DNA of 64,000 bases. Origin: Bacillota bacterium (GTDB lineage: Bacteria; Bacillota; Clostridia; Acetivibrionales; JAEZXR01). The stretch is taken from positions 17,026 through 81,025 of the forward strand of contig JAEZXR010000137.1 of NCBI GenBank assembly GCA_023419605.1. The letters run 5' to 3'. Made by a program: the position numbers and the translations under genes. This document shows positions 37,374 to 44,998 of the stretch, piece after piece. Within the stretch, counting starts at the first letter, position 1. The number at the start of each line of letters is the position of its first letter. The notes beneath the pieces are model-generated. The model was not told where the DNA came from. It saw only the letters and a program-made list of their open reading frames with translations, and did not search any database.

Positions 37374-37484
37374 GTTCGGTTTGTGAGCTGAAAAACCGTT
37401 CCTTGACTCATATCAATAGTGGAGTTAAAAGGAACTTCCTATATTGTAAAAGTCCGGTACTGAGCTTTCCTTTATGTCATCGAT

Positions 37485-37507
37485 TTGTGTTATAATAATA
37501 TACACAA
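37485..37507 (+). promoter_or_regulatory. Palindrome over the -10 region of the TetR gene
   Basis: TTGTGT (37485-37490) and ACACAA (37502-37507) flank TATAATAATAT, so the palindrome covers a TATAAT-like -10 box. It lies 27 bp before the TetR start and is a likely autorepression site. Confidence 0.5.
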
Positions 37508-37533
37508 TATGGATTTGGAAGGAAAGAAACAAA

Positions 37534-38097
37534 ATGCCTGTTTCATCATTTACAGAAAGGGCGCTTGCCGATTCACTGAAAAAATTGATGATGTCCTATC
37601 CCATCAATAAAATCAGGATTAAAATGATTACGGATGACTGCGGCCTTACACGCCATACGTTCTACAACCATTTTCAGGATGTCTATGGTTTGCTGGGGTG
37701 GATTTATAAGAATGAAATCATCGAAGATCTGGAGAAATACTGCGATCTTGCACATTGGAAAAAGGGAATCCTTCTTGTATTACAATATACCCTGGACAAC
37801 CGGACCATCTGCCTGAATACGTTCCGTTCCTTAGGCCGTGACCATCTTGAATCCTTTTTATACAAGGTGTTTGATCGGGTTTTGACCGGTATCATCAAGG
37901 ATATCACACAGAATATGAATGTAGATGAGAATATTAAAAGAGAGACCGCCGATTTTTATGCCAATGCAATGATGGGTGTCTTTATTGCATGGCTGAAGCA
38001 GGGGGTGAAAGAGGAGCCTGTTCTAATTGCAAACCGGATTGAAAAAATGGTAAAAGGGAATATCACACGGTTAATGGAAGAGTATAACAAATCGTAA
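37534..38097 (+). CDS. TetR/AcrR-family transcriptional regulator
   Basis: A 187-residue regulator with an N-terminal helix-turn-helix (KIRIKMITDDCGLTRHTFYNHFQDVYGLLGW) and a helical ligand-binding C-terminal domain of the type found in DhaS-like TetR proteins. GGAAGGAAAG precedes the ATG at 37534; the open frame begins earlier, inside the operator. It lies just upstream of oleate hydratase in the same direction but is separated by a terminator, so it is probably a local regulator rather than a co-transcribed partner. Confidence 0.85.
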   Translation: MPVSSFTERALADSLKKLMMSYPINKIRIKMITDDCGLTRHTFYNHFQDVYGLLGWIYKNEIIEDLEKYCDLAHWKKGILLVLQYTLDNRTICLNTFRSLGRDHLESFLYKVFDRVLTGIIKDITQNMNVDENIKRETADFYANAMMGVFIAWLKQGVKEEPVLIANRIEKMVKGNITRLMEEYNKS

Positions 38098-38125
38098 AAT
38101 AAACTGTATACATTTACACATTCAG

Positions 38126-38161
38126 AAGCATTTGTGCAATTTTTGCACAGATGCTTTTTTT
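38126..38161 (+). terminator. Intrinsic terminator after the TetR gene
   Basis: AAGCATTTGTGCAA pairs with TTGCACAGATGCTT with a small mismatch and runs into TTTTTTT. This is the clearest intrinsic terminator in this part of the window. Confidence 0.8.
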
Positions 38162-38185
38162 GTTCATTGAATAAGGAATCTTGGA

Positions 38186-38206
38186 ATATTATCCTATAGA
38201 TAATAT
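38186..38206 (+). promoter_or_regulatory. Palindromic operator upstream of oleate hydratase
   Basis: ATATTATC and GATAATAT form a perfect 8-bp inverted repeat with a 5-bp spacer, 26 bp before the ohyA start. A TTGAAT box lies upstream. The site would cover the -10 region and is a candidate for binding by the adjacent TetR protein. Confidence 0.5.
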
Positions 38207-38232
38207 ACAATGAAGGAAAGGTAGCGATTAAA

Positions 38233-39927
38233 ATGGGTAATTATCAAAAAATCAATCCGCTGGCACCTAAAAACATTGAAGGAAGAAATGCTTATCTCAT
38301 AGGTGGCGGCATCGGCTCTCTTGCTGCCGCAGCATTTCTGATCCGGGATGCGCACATGCCTGGCAGGAACATCCATGTAATGGAGCAGTTGGATATCTTT
38401 GGCGGTTCGATGGACGGTGCCGGAACTGCGGAAAAAGGCTATACTGCCCGAGGCGGCAGAGAGATTGAAGAGCATTTTGAATGCTTTATGGAACTGTTTA
38501 GCTTTATTCCATCTTTAAAGGACCCCAACAGGAGTGTATTGGACGAGTTTCGTGAACTGAATCTGGAAGAGCCCATCGAATCCCATTGCCGTCTGGTCAG
38601 CAGTCAAGGAGAGAAAGTAGATTTTTCCAGCCTTGGGTTATCGAAGGGAAATGCAATGGAGCTTGCAAAGTTACACATACTGACTGAGGACGCTCTTGGA
38701 GCAACCACAATTGAACAGTATTTCAGCCCAAGCTTCTTTGAAACTAATTTCTGGTATTTCTGGGCTTCCATGTTCGCTTTTGAGAGATGGCACAGCGTTG
38801 TTGAGGTGAAGCGGTATATGGAGCGGTTTATGCATCTGATCGGTGGTATGAACCGCCTCGAGGGGATTCTCCATACCGAGTATAACCAGTATGACTCCCT
38901 GATCCTGCCCCTCATCACATGGCTGAAAGCGCAGGATGTGTGTTTCGATACCGGCTATAAGGTCACTGATATAGATTTTGATTTTTCCAACAATGAAAAG
39001 GTTGCCACAGCAATCCGCTATACGCAAAATGGAGCGGAAAAGGTAATTGCCGTAAAACGGGATGATATTGTATTGTTTACCAACGGTTCAATGACCGAAA
39101 ACACCACAAGGGGTGATATGAATACCGCAGCGGTCATCAACCGTTCCGATGACAAGGGCTGCTTCAGCGTATGGGAGAAGATTGCGAAAAAATCTCCCGA
39201 CTTTGGACATCCGGAGGTGTTTTGCAACGACATCGATAAGACAAAATGGCTGTCATTCACCGTTACGTTAAAGGATGATCCTATCGTATTTCCATATCTT
39301 CTGGATCTCACCGGAGATAAGCCGGGTATGGGCGGACTTGTTACGATAAAGGACTCCAGCTGGTTTATGAGCTGGGTCGTTCCAAAGCAGCCGCATTTCA
39401 TCAATCAGCCGGATAACGTCAAAGTGCTTTGGGCCTATGCTTTGAATCTTGACATAGAGGGAGATTATATCCATAAGACCATATCCGATTGTACCGGACG
39501 TGAAATGTTTGAAGAATTATTGTTCCATATGGGACTGAAGGATAAGATTCCCGAGATATTGTCTCACACGGTCAATGTCATTCCAAGCATGATGCCCTAT
39601 ATAACCTCCCAGTTTATGCCACGGATTGCAGGCGACCGACCGGATGTTATTCCGGCCGGAAGCAGGAATTTCGGATTCCTTGGACAGTTCGCAGAGATAC
39701 CGAATGATTGCGTATTCACTGTTGAATATTCGGTACGCAGCGCTATGATGGCAGTGTATGGTTTGATGGAGCTGGGTAAAGAGGTGGATCCGGTCTATCC
39801 GAGCCAGTACGATATCCGCGTTTTGACCAATGCGGCAAAAACCTGCCTGGGCATCGACAAATTGCCTTTAAAAAATATTCCTTTGGGTGAATTGGTGAAG
39901 AACACTGAAATCTGGAAGCTGCTATAA
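38233..39927 (+). CDS. ohyA: Oleate hydratase (MCRA family)
   Basis: A 564-residue FAD-dependent fatty-acid hydratase, near the usual length. It shows the dinucleotide-binding loop AYLIGGGIGSLAAAAFLIRD near the N-terminus, the catalytic-glutamate segment RGGREIEEHFECF, and the conserved end region (FAEIPNDCVFTVEYSVRSAM). The enzyme adds water across the cis-9 double bond of oleate or similar acids to give 10-hydroxy products, commonly seen as detoxification of host or plant unsaturated fatty acids. It works at the inner membrane surface. AAAGG lies about 11 nt upstream of the ATG. A TetR gene and a palindrome upstream suggest inducible expression. Confidence 0.93.
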   Translation: MGNYQKINPLAPKNIEGRNAYLIGGGIGSLAAAAFLIRDAHMPGRNIHVMEQLDIFGGSMDGAGTAEKGYTARGGREIEEHFECFMELFSFIPSLKDPNRSVLDEFRELNLEEPIESHCRLVSSQGEKVDFSSLGLSKGNAMELAKLHILTEDALGATTIEQYFSPSFFETNFWYFWASMFAFERWHSVVEVKRYMERFMHLIGGMNRLEGILHTEYNQYDSLILPLITWLKAQDVCFDTGYKVTDIDFDFSNNEKVATAIRYTQNGAEKVIAVKRDDIVLFTNGSMTENTTRGDMNTAAVINRSDDKGCFSVWEKIAKKSPDFGHPEVFCNDIDKTKWLSFTVTLKDDPIVFPYLLDLTGDKPGMGGLVTIKDSSWFMSWVVPKQPHFINQPDNVKVLWAYALNLDIEGDYIHKTISDCTGREMFEELLFHMGLKDKIPEILSHTVNVIPSMMPYITSQFMPRIAGDRPDVIPAGSRNFGFLGQFAEIPNDCVFTVEYSVRSAMMAVYGLMELGKEVDPVYPSQYDIRVLTNAAKTCLGIDKLPLKNIPLGELVKNTEIWKLL

Positions 39928-39938
39928 GATTTCAAAAT

Positions 39939-39995
39939 AAGCAAAACCATCTGAAATGCTTTTAAAAAGCGTCTTTCAGGTGGCTTTGCTTTTAT
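39939..39995 (+). terminator. Terminator after oleate hydratase
   Basis: AAGCAAAACCATCTGAAATGC pairs imperfectly with the segment ending in TTTGCTTTT; the stem spans about 20 bp with a few mismatches and ends in a T-rich stretch. It lies 12 bp after the ohyA stop and could also serve the convergent cupin gene. Confidence 0.7.
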
Positions 39996-40053
39996 ATCTA
40001 TCGTAGATAATTTGGTTTTACCATAGAATGTCGATTTTTTAGGCTTTTTCATA

Positions 40054-40686
40054 CTAGTGGTCATGGTTTTCTTCAGCAGCCTGTGCGATTGCTTTAGTTT
40101 CATGTACCGTACCATGCGGATGCTGGGGCGGCGCATAAATAGAATACAATTTGAGCGGTGTATTCCCTGTGTTGATTAGATTGTGCCATTTGCCGGCAGG
40201 TATGATGAAGGCAGAATCATTATGGACATTAGCCTGAAAATCCAAACTGTCTTTTCTGTCACCCATTTGAACAAGTCCTTGGCCTTCTTCAATACGTATG
40301 AATTGATCCAGGTTGGGGTGGATTTCCAAACCGATGTCTTCCCCGACATTGATGCTCATCAAGGTAAGCTGTAAATGCCTTCCTGTCCATAAAGCTGTAC
40401 GAAAAGTATTGTTTTGCTTGGTAGCCTCCTCAATATTAACTGCAAACGGTTCCGGCCCATAATCCTTTAATTTCATTGAAGCACCAGCCTTGGCTTGATC
40501 GGTATAAGGAATATATTGATTAGCAAACTGGTTCAAAAAATCTGCGTTATACACTACATTCGGGTCATACATTGGTGTGTTGCTGAAATAAGGGTATTGA
40601 TTATAAGTATTGTAAATGTTGTCGTAGCTATACATTGGTGTGTTAACGTAATAGGGGCACGGGTGTATTTTCGGGACATTATACAT
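40054..40686 (-). CDS. Cupin-domain protein with Tyr/Pro/Asn-rich N-terminus
   Basis: About 210 residues. The first 70 are unusually rich in Tyr, Asn and Pro with repeated NTPMY units (YYVNTPMYSYDN and FSNTPMYDPN), like spore-coat or surface proteins. The rest is a single cupin barrel (GLEIHPNLDQFIRIEEGQG; FIIPAGKWHNLINTG) with metal-ligand histidines, as in mannose-6-phosphate-isomerase-type cupins. I chose the ATG at 40686, about 10 nt after AAAGG; in-frame ATGs 3 and 6 codons upstream lack a ribosome site. It is a lone gene converging on oleate hydratase. The His-rich C-terminus (ENHDH) is also notable. Substrate unknown. Confidence 0.75.
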   Translation of the reverse strand: MYNVPKIHPCPYYVNTPMYSYDNIYNTYNQYPYFSNTPMYDPNVVYNADFLNQFANQYIPYTDQAKAGASMKLKDYGPEPFAVNIEEATKQNNTFRTALWTGRHLQLTLMSINVGEDIGLEIHPNLDQFIRIEEGQGLVQMGDRKDSLDFQANVHNDSAFIIPAGKWHNLINTGNTPLKLYSIYAPPQHPHGTVHETKAIAQAAEENHDH

Positions 40687-40704
40687 ACGGCTCATTCCTT
40701 TCAT

Positions 40705-41046
40705 GGCTTTATAATATAATCATATGTTTTATGGTAAGGAGTTGTGCGTTGATTCACGAATGATGCAGGCAGATCGGCATTTCTATTTTCGCTGTAATTG
40801 CCCTAACCTTTTCTCGTTTCATAGTATGCAATAAATATCTCCTTCCGGGAATGCCCAAAGTAGTAGAAGATCAACCGAATCTAAATTTTTTATTGCTTTA
40901 ATCAAAAAAATCTTTCAGAAATGGGAGGAAGGCAAGCCATTTATGATAAAATTGTACTACATATTAGTTTTAAACTATGAAGTAAAGACTTTTATATAAT
41001 CCGCAGCAGATAGAAAAAGAATAGTAATTTTTCAGGAGGGATTATC
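40705..41046. other. AT-rich intergenic region between divergent genes
   Basis: About 340 bp between the leftward cupin gene and the rightward membrane protein. It must hold both promoters. The only clear feature is CAGGAGGG just before the ATG at 41047. I see no gene, repeat or strong hairpin. Confidence 0.5.
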
Positions 41047-41517
41047 ATGTTAGGGCATTTAGGATTTTCATATGTAGGCTTGGTATATTTATTGATGCTG
41101 TGGATTCCCAATAGCATATGGAGTAAGAATAAGCCAGTAGACTATAAAACTACCCAGGAAAACAAAGTATTATTATTGTTTGAGCGTGTCGGACAAGTAT
41201 GCTGTACTTGCAGCATACTGATTTTTAGTGATTTTAATATTGCTCCGTTTTCAGCATGGAGTTTGTGGCTCATAGTATCCTTTGTACTAATGATCCTTTA
41301 TGAGATTAGCTGGATTCGATATTTTACTAATGAGCATACGGAGAAAAATTTTTATCGCAGCTTTTGGGGGATCCCTGTACCTGGTGCGAGTCTACCTGTC
41401 ATGGCGTTTTTGCTATTGGGCATTTACGGTAAAGTTATTTGGCTGATTGCATCGGCTATCATCATTGGTATCGGTCATATAGGAATCCACATTCAGCATC
41501 TAAAAGCGATAAAATAA
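41047..41517 (+). CDS. Small conserved-looking membrane protein, function unknown
   Basis: A 156-residue protein with four predicted membrane helices (about 7-21, 45-65, 70-88, 110-150) and short polar loops. It begins LGHLGFSYVGLVYLLMLWIPN and ends with a histidine-rich helix (GIGHIGIHIQHL). CAGGAGGG supports the start. I do not recognise a family with a known role. It is flanked by a divergent cupin gene and a convergent AraC regulator, so it appears to be a single-gene unit. Confidence 0.7.
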   Translation: MLGHLGFSYVGLVYLLMLWIPNSIWSKNKPVDYKTTQENKVLLLFERVGQVCCTCSILIFSDFNIAPFSAWSLWLIVSFVLMILYEISWIRYFTNEHTEKNFYRSFWGIPVPGASLPVMAFLLLGIYGKVIWLIASAIIIGIGHIGIHIQHLKAIK

Positions 41518-41572
41518 GTTTTGTAAATTTCAATTTTGTGTATGCCCGGCAAATCGCGTATTTATCACTTCC

Positions 41573-42370
41573 TTATTTGTAGTTATTATGATATTTTTTT
41601 ACCTTTGATGGGGAGTAGCCCTTTATGCTCTTGAAAACCCTGCTAAAATAAAAAATATCGTCAAATCCGCACTTGCTTGCAGCTTCCTGGACAAGAAACT
41701 CACCGCTGGCAATCATATTTTCAGCATTATTGATTCGTGTTTGATTTAAATATTCCTTTACGGTGAGTCCTGTGGATTTTTTAAAGAGTGTTCCAAAATA
41801 AACAGGATTCAAGCCTACTTTTTTTGCTAATTCAATTACATCAATATGGTTGTTAAAATTTGCATGAATATAATCGATGGTTTTTTTGATCCTTGGGTCC
41901 AATGGCTCGGTGGAATTTTTGTAATACAGGACATTGAAATAATAATGCAAAATGTTCAGAAATAGGGCGCAAACTTTTATTTTATAGCCTGCTTTTTTTT
42001 GCAGCCATTCTATATTGAGATCATGATAAAACGACAACAGATCGTTATCACTATTTATTTTTGAAATAAGGGGAAATGGAAGGGCGATATCTTCTCCTCC
42101 GAGGTTATAAAGATTAAAATTAGCCGCATAGCTGATTATAAGATGCTGTGGATCGGATACTGCATATCTTCTGCTATTTTTAGGAATGCACAGAAGGTCG
42201 CCTTTCTCGACTGCATAAGCTGTATCATTAATGACATAGGTAGCTTTACCGTCCAGTATATAAGTCAAATCAATAAAATCAATGATTGAATCTTCAATCG
42301 CCCAGTTTGGCGTGGCACGACGATTAATAAAATAACCCATTTGGGGAATTATATCATCATAATTTACCAT
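41573..42370 (-). CDS. AraC-family regulator with N-terminal cupin sensor
   Basis: A 265-residue regulator with an N-terminal cupin-like sensor (DLTYILDGKATYVINDTAY; KGDLLCIPKNSRRY) and C-terminal AraC domain (VIELAKKVGLNPVYFGTLF; CGFDDIFYFSRVFKSIKGYSP). GTGGAG before the ATG at 42370 is preferred to an ATG 13 codons upstream. It lies head-to-head with the xylan importer operon at 42998 across a 630-bp control region and is the obvious candidate activator, responding to a xylan-derived sugar. Confidence 0.88.
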   Translation of the reverse strand: MVNYDDIIPQMGYFINRRATPNWAIEDSIIDFIDLTYILDGKATYVINDTAYAVEKGDLLCIPKNSRRYAVSDPQHLIISYAANFNLYNLGGEDIALPFPLISKINSDNDLLSFYHDLNIEWLQKKAGYKIKVCALFLNILHYYFNVLYYKNSTEPLDPRIKKTIDYIHANFNNHIDVIELAKKVGLNPVYFGTLFKKSTGLTVKEYLNQTRINNAENMIASGEFLVQEAASKCGFDDIFYFSRVFKSIKGYSPSKVKKYHNNYK

Positions 42371-42503
42371 TTTATACAGCTCCACTAAAATTTTCTTAAG
42401 AAAATACAAATTTTCTTTTCTTTATCTATTGTTTTAATTATAAATGAATTGTACAATATAGACAAGAACCTAACTCAAATTGTTGTGATTTTTAATAAGA
42501 TTT

Positions 42504-42610
42504 GCTATATGGAGTGCGATAAGGCTTTTCCATTGCGCTTTAATTACTTTAATGCAGTATCGCAAAAATTAAATTTCTCCATATGAAATCATTTTTGCGA
42601 TTTATATAGC
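42504..42610 (+). ncRNA. 107-nt structured element, copy A
   Basis: Predicted stems: an outer 7-bp helix (GCTATAT 42504-42510 with ATATAGC 42604-42610); a 6-bp stem TGCGAT/ATTGCG with two G-T wobbles; a 4-bp TTAA/TTAA stem with a 5-nt loop; and a perfect 11-bp stem ATCGCAAAAAT (42559-42569) with 42591-42601. The large loop of the last stem contains CTCCATAT, which could pair with ATATGGAG at 42507-42514, an alternative fold competing with the outer helix. Copy B at 44835-44941 has the same length and structure with compensatory changes. Location is the leader region of the xylan importer operon. The strand is assumed from the operon. Confidence 0.75.
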
Positions 42611-42636
42611 TTAAAGTATATGTTTGACCTGAATGT

Positions 42637-42794
42637 AACGAGGCATAAGATGTTCCCCACCTCTATAGGTGGCGGGTACCGATTCATTTTATAGGCGGTG
42701 AGCACATCTCCCGCCTCGTTGAAACGGCTGGTCGCAAGCAAAGCTTGCTGCTCGCCCATGCAACCTGGGTGTGTTGAAATTGCTATGCAATTTC
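42637..42794 (+). other. Dense multi-hairpin block in the importer leader
   Basis: AACGAGGC (42637-42644) pairs with GCCTCGTT (42713-42720), continued by AGATGT/ACATCT, and encloses two hairpins (CCACCT/AGGTGG at 42657-42672 and ACCG/CGGT at 42678-42699). Two more perfect hairpins follow: GCAAGC/GCTTGC at 42734-42748 and GAAATTGC/GCAATTTC at 42776-42794. It is much more GC-rich than its surroundings. No reading frame fits. It may be a regulatory leader RNA or a relic of a small palindromic mobile element. The remaining 42795-42997 is AT-rich and ends in a GGGGGGG ribosome site. Confidence 0.6.
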
Positions 42795-42997
42795 TTCTGT
42801 TGTTATAACATATGTGGTTGTTATTAACGTTAAATATTCATCTATGATAACTATTTTCATTTCATTCATGTATGAAGCTTTACAAGCTGGATATTTAATA
42901 TTTTATGGTTGCTGTAATACAAGCTTGGAACTATACAGCACAAGCCAGGTTTTTTGATTAAAGAGGAATTATTTCATAAGGTAAAGGGGGGGACGGA

Positions 42998-43948
42998 GTG
43001 AAAACTACTCTGTCAAATGCACTGCCTGTAAAGAGGCAAAAGACACTAAGTTATTTAAAACGTTACTGGACGCTTTATCTTCTGTTGGTTTTACCCATTG
43101 CGTATTTCATTGTTTTTCGGTATATACCGATGACCTATATCCAGATAGCGTTTAAGAAGTACAGCATTGTTAAAAGTGTTTGGGATATGCCATGGGCGGA
43201 TAATGGCGGCTTTGAATACTTCATCAAAGCGTTCTCCAACCGTGATTTTCTCTTCGCACTGCGCAACACCATCATGCTCAATCTGCTCGATTTGATCATT
43301 GGCTTTCCAGCGCCCATTATATTGGCGCTGCTGCTAAACGAGCTTACGTTTAAACGCTTCAAAAGCTTAACCCAGACAGTGGCTTACATGCCACACTTTC
43401 TCTCCTGGATTATAATTGCCGGCCTGGCGTTGCAGCTTTTTGCCCCCACTACCGGTCTCGTAAACATTGTGCTTAGTCATTTGGGGTTCGATCCTATACC
43501 GTTCCTCAATGACCCTACGCATTGGGTGTTTACCTATATACTCCTTGGAGTCTGGCAAAGCGTCGGCTGGAACACCATAATTTACCTGGCGTCAATTACG
43601 AGCATCGATCCTGAGCTATATGAGGCTGCATCCATGGATGGGGCGGGCCGCTTCAAAAAAATGTGGCACATCACATTGCCGGGTATTCGTCCTACAATAA
43701 TTACTCTGCTCATTTTGAGCCTTGGCCGCATTCTGGGTAGTGAGTTTGACAGGCCGTATGCGCTGGGAAATGCTTTGGTCAATAATGTGTCCAACGTTAT
43801 CTCGACTTTTGTTTATACAAACGGTATCCGCGGGCTGCAATTTTCACTGACTACAGCAGTAGGGCTGTTTCAGTCTGTCGTCTGTGTTATTTTCCTGTTT
43901 ACCGCAGACGCCATTACTAAAAAGCTCGGCGAGCGCGGCATATGGTAG
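42998..43948 (+). CDS. LplB-type sugar ABC transporter permease (xylan locus)
   Basis: A 316-residue permease starting at a GTG preceded by a G-rich ribosome site. It shows LYLLLVLPIAYFIVFRYIPM in the first helix region and the EAA loop ELYEAASMDGAGRFKKMW. Together with 43963 and 44999 it forms the importer that probably supplies xylo-oligosaccharides to the cytoplasmic hydrolases downstream. Confidence 0.92.
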   Translation: MKTTLSNALPVKRQKTLSYLKRYWTLYLLLVLPIAYFIVFRYIPMTYIQIAFKKYSIVKSVWDMPWADNGGFEYFIKAFSNRDFLFALRNTIMLNLLDLIIGFPAPIILALLLNELTFKRFKSLTQTVAYMPHFLSWIIIAGLALQLFAPTTGLVNIVLSHLGFDPIPFLNDPTHWVFTYILLGVWQSVGWNTIIYLASITSIDPELYEAASMDGAGRFKKMWHITLPGIRPTIITLLILSLGRILGSEFDRPYALGNALVNNVSNVISTFVYTNGIRGLQFSLTTAVGLFQSVVCVIFLFTADAITKKLGERGIW

Positions 43949-43962
43949 GGGGGACATAGGAT

Positions 43963-44835
43963 ATGATTAAATCGAAAACAACGAAAATCGGTGATTGGGT
44001 TATTGCATTTATTTGTTTGCTGGTCATTTTAATTTGTTTACTGCCAATGCTTAACATTTTAGCACGTTCTCTCAGTTCCAAGGATGCACTAATCCGCAAC
44101 GAGGTTATGCTGTGGCCTAAGGAATTTAATTTTGATGCGTACCGTCTGGTGCTAAATGATATGAGATACGTATGGTCACTTTCATGGACGGCCATATTGA
44201 CAGTCATATGCACTATTGTGTCTTTGTTTATGACCACCCTCTGTGCATATCCCCTTATATACGACAAACTGAAGGGGCGGCGCTTCATCAGCACTTTGAT
44301 TATATTTACCATGTACTTTAATGCGGGTGCAATTCCAAACTATCTGTTGATGAAGGATCTGGACCTGATCAACCACCCATTGGTGCTCATAATTCCGAGC
44401 TGTTTAAGCGTATTCAACATGATCATCATGCGCAGTTTCCTTTTCAATATACCGGATAGCTTACGGGAGTCGGCGGAAATAGACGGTGCAGGACCTATTC
44501 GGATACTGGTCAGCATTTATCTGCCCCTATCCACATCAGTGCTTGCTACACTTGCGCTCTTCTATGCTGTGGGACGCTGGAACGGTTTTTCAGATGCGCT
44601 GATGTATATGAATAATAAGAAATACTTTCCCATACAGCTGCTGCTGTATAACATCATAAACAATTTGACAAGTGTTGAGGTCGCGACTCAGGAGGGCTTC
44701 AACAGCACCCCGGGGATTACGGAAACTCTCAAGGCTGCAACTGTTATGGTTGCTACAGTGCCAATCCTACTGGTTTATCCATGGCTTCAAAGGTACTTTA
44801 TTACAGGTGTAACTTTAGGTGCGGTAAAGGGTTAA
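43963..44835 (+). CDS. YtcP-type sugar ABC transporter permease (xylan locus)
   Basis: A 290-residue permease beginning 14 bp after its LplB partner. The EAA loop reads ESAEIDGAGPIRI, and the C-terminus is LQRYFITGVTLGAVKG. A G-run and AGG precede the ATG. Its last base touches the second 107-nt structured element, so that element is the first thing in the mRNA after this gene. Confidence 0.92.
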   Translation: MIKSKTTKIGDWVIAFICLLVILICLLPMLNILARSLSSKDALIRNEVMLWPKEFNFDAYRLVLNDMRYVWSLSWTAILTVICTIVSLFMTTLCAYPLIYDKLKGRRFISTLIIFTMYFNAGAIPNYLLMKDLDLINHPLVLIIPSCLSVFNMIIMRSFLFNIPDSLRESAEIDGAGPIRILVSIYLPLSTSVLATLALFYAVGRWNGFSDALMYMNNKKYFPIQLLLYNIINNLTSVEVATQEGFNSTPGITETLKAATVMVATVPILLVYPWLQRYFITGVTLGAVKG

Positions 44836-44941
44836 CAATATTGAACGCGATAAGGGTTTTACATCGCGCTTCAATTTCCTTGATATCCCATCGCGATAAT
44901 TCGTTATTCCGCTGTAATATCATTATCGCGATTTATATTGT
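44835..44941 (+). ncRNA. 107-nt structured element, copy B
   Basis: It aligns to 42504-42610 over all 107 positions without gaps, 73 identical. The same four stems form: outer ACAATAT/ATATTGT, CGCGAT/ATCGCG (fully Watson-Crick here), TCAA/TTGA, and the 11-bp ATCGCGATAAT with its perfect complement at 44922-44932. Differences in the outer, third and fourth stems change both partners, while the loops have drifted freely. It lies between the second permease and the binding-protein gene, 57 bp before the latter's start. Possible roles are mRNA processing, expression balancing or ligand sensing. Confidence 0.75.
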
Positions 44942-44998
44942 GTCGTAGACACTATGTGTCTAAATAATATAATCTTATTATAAATTAGGAGGGTTATT

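Noticed and set aside
42371..42997. CRISPR array or retron-type RNA in the hairpin-rich leader
   Set aside because: There are no regularly spaced repeats and no reverse transcriptase or cas gene nearby.
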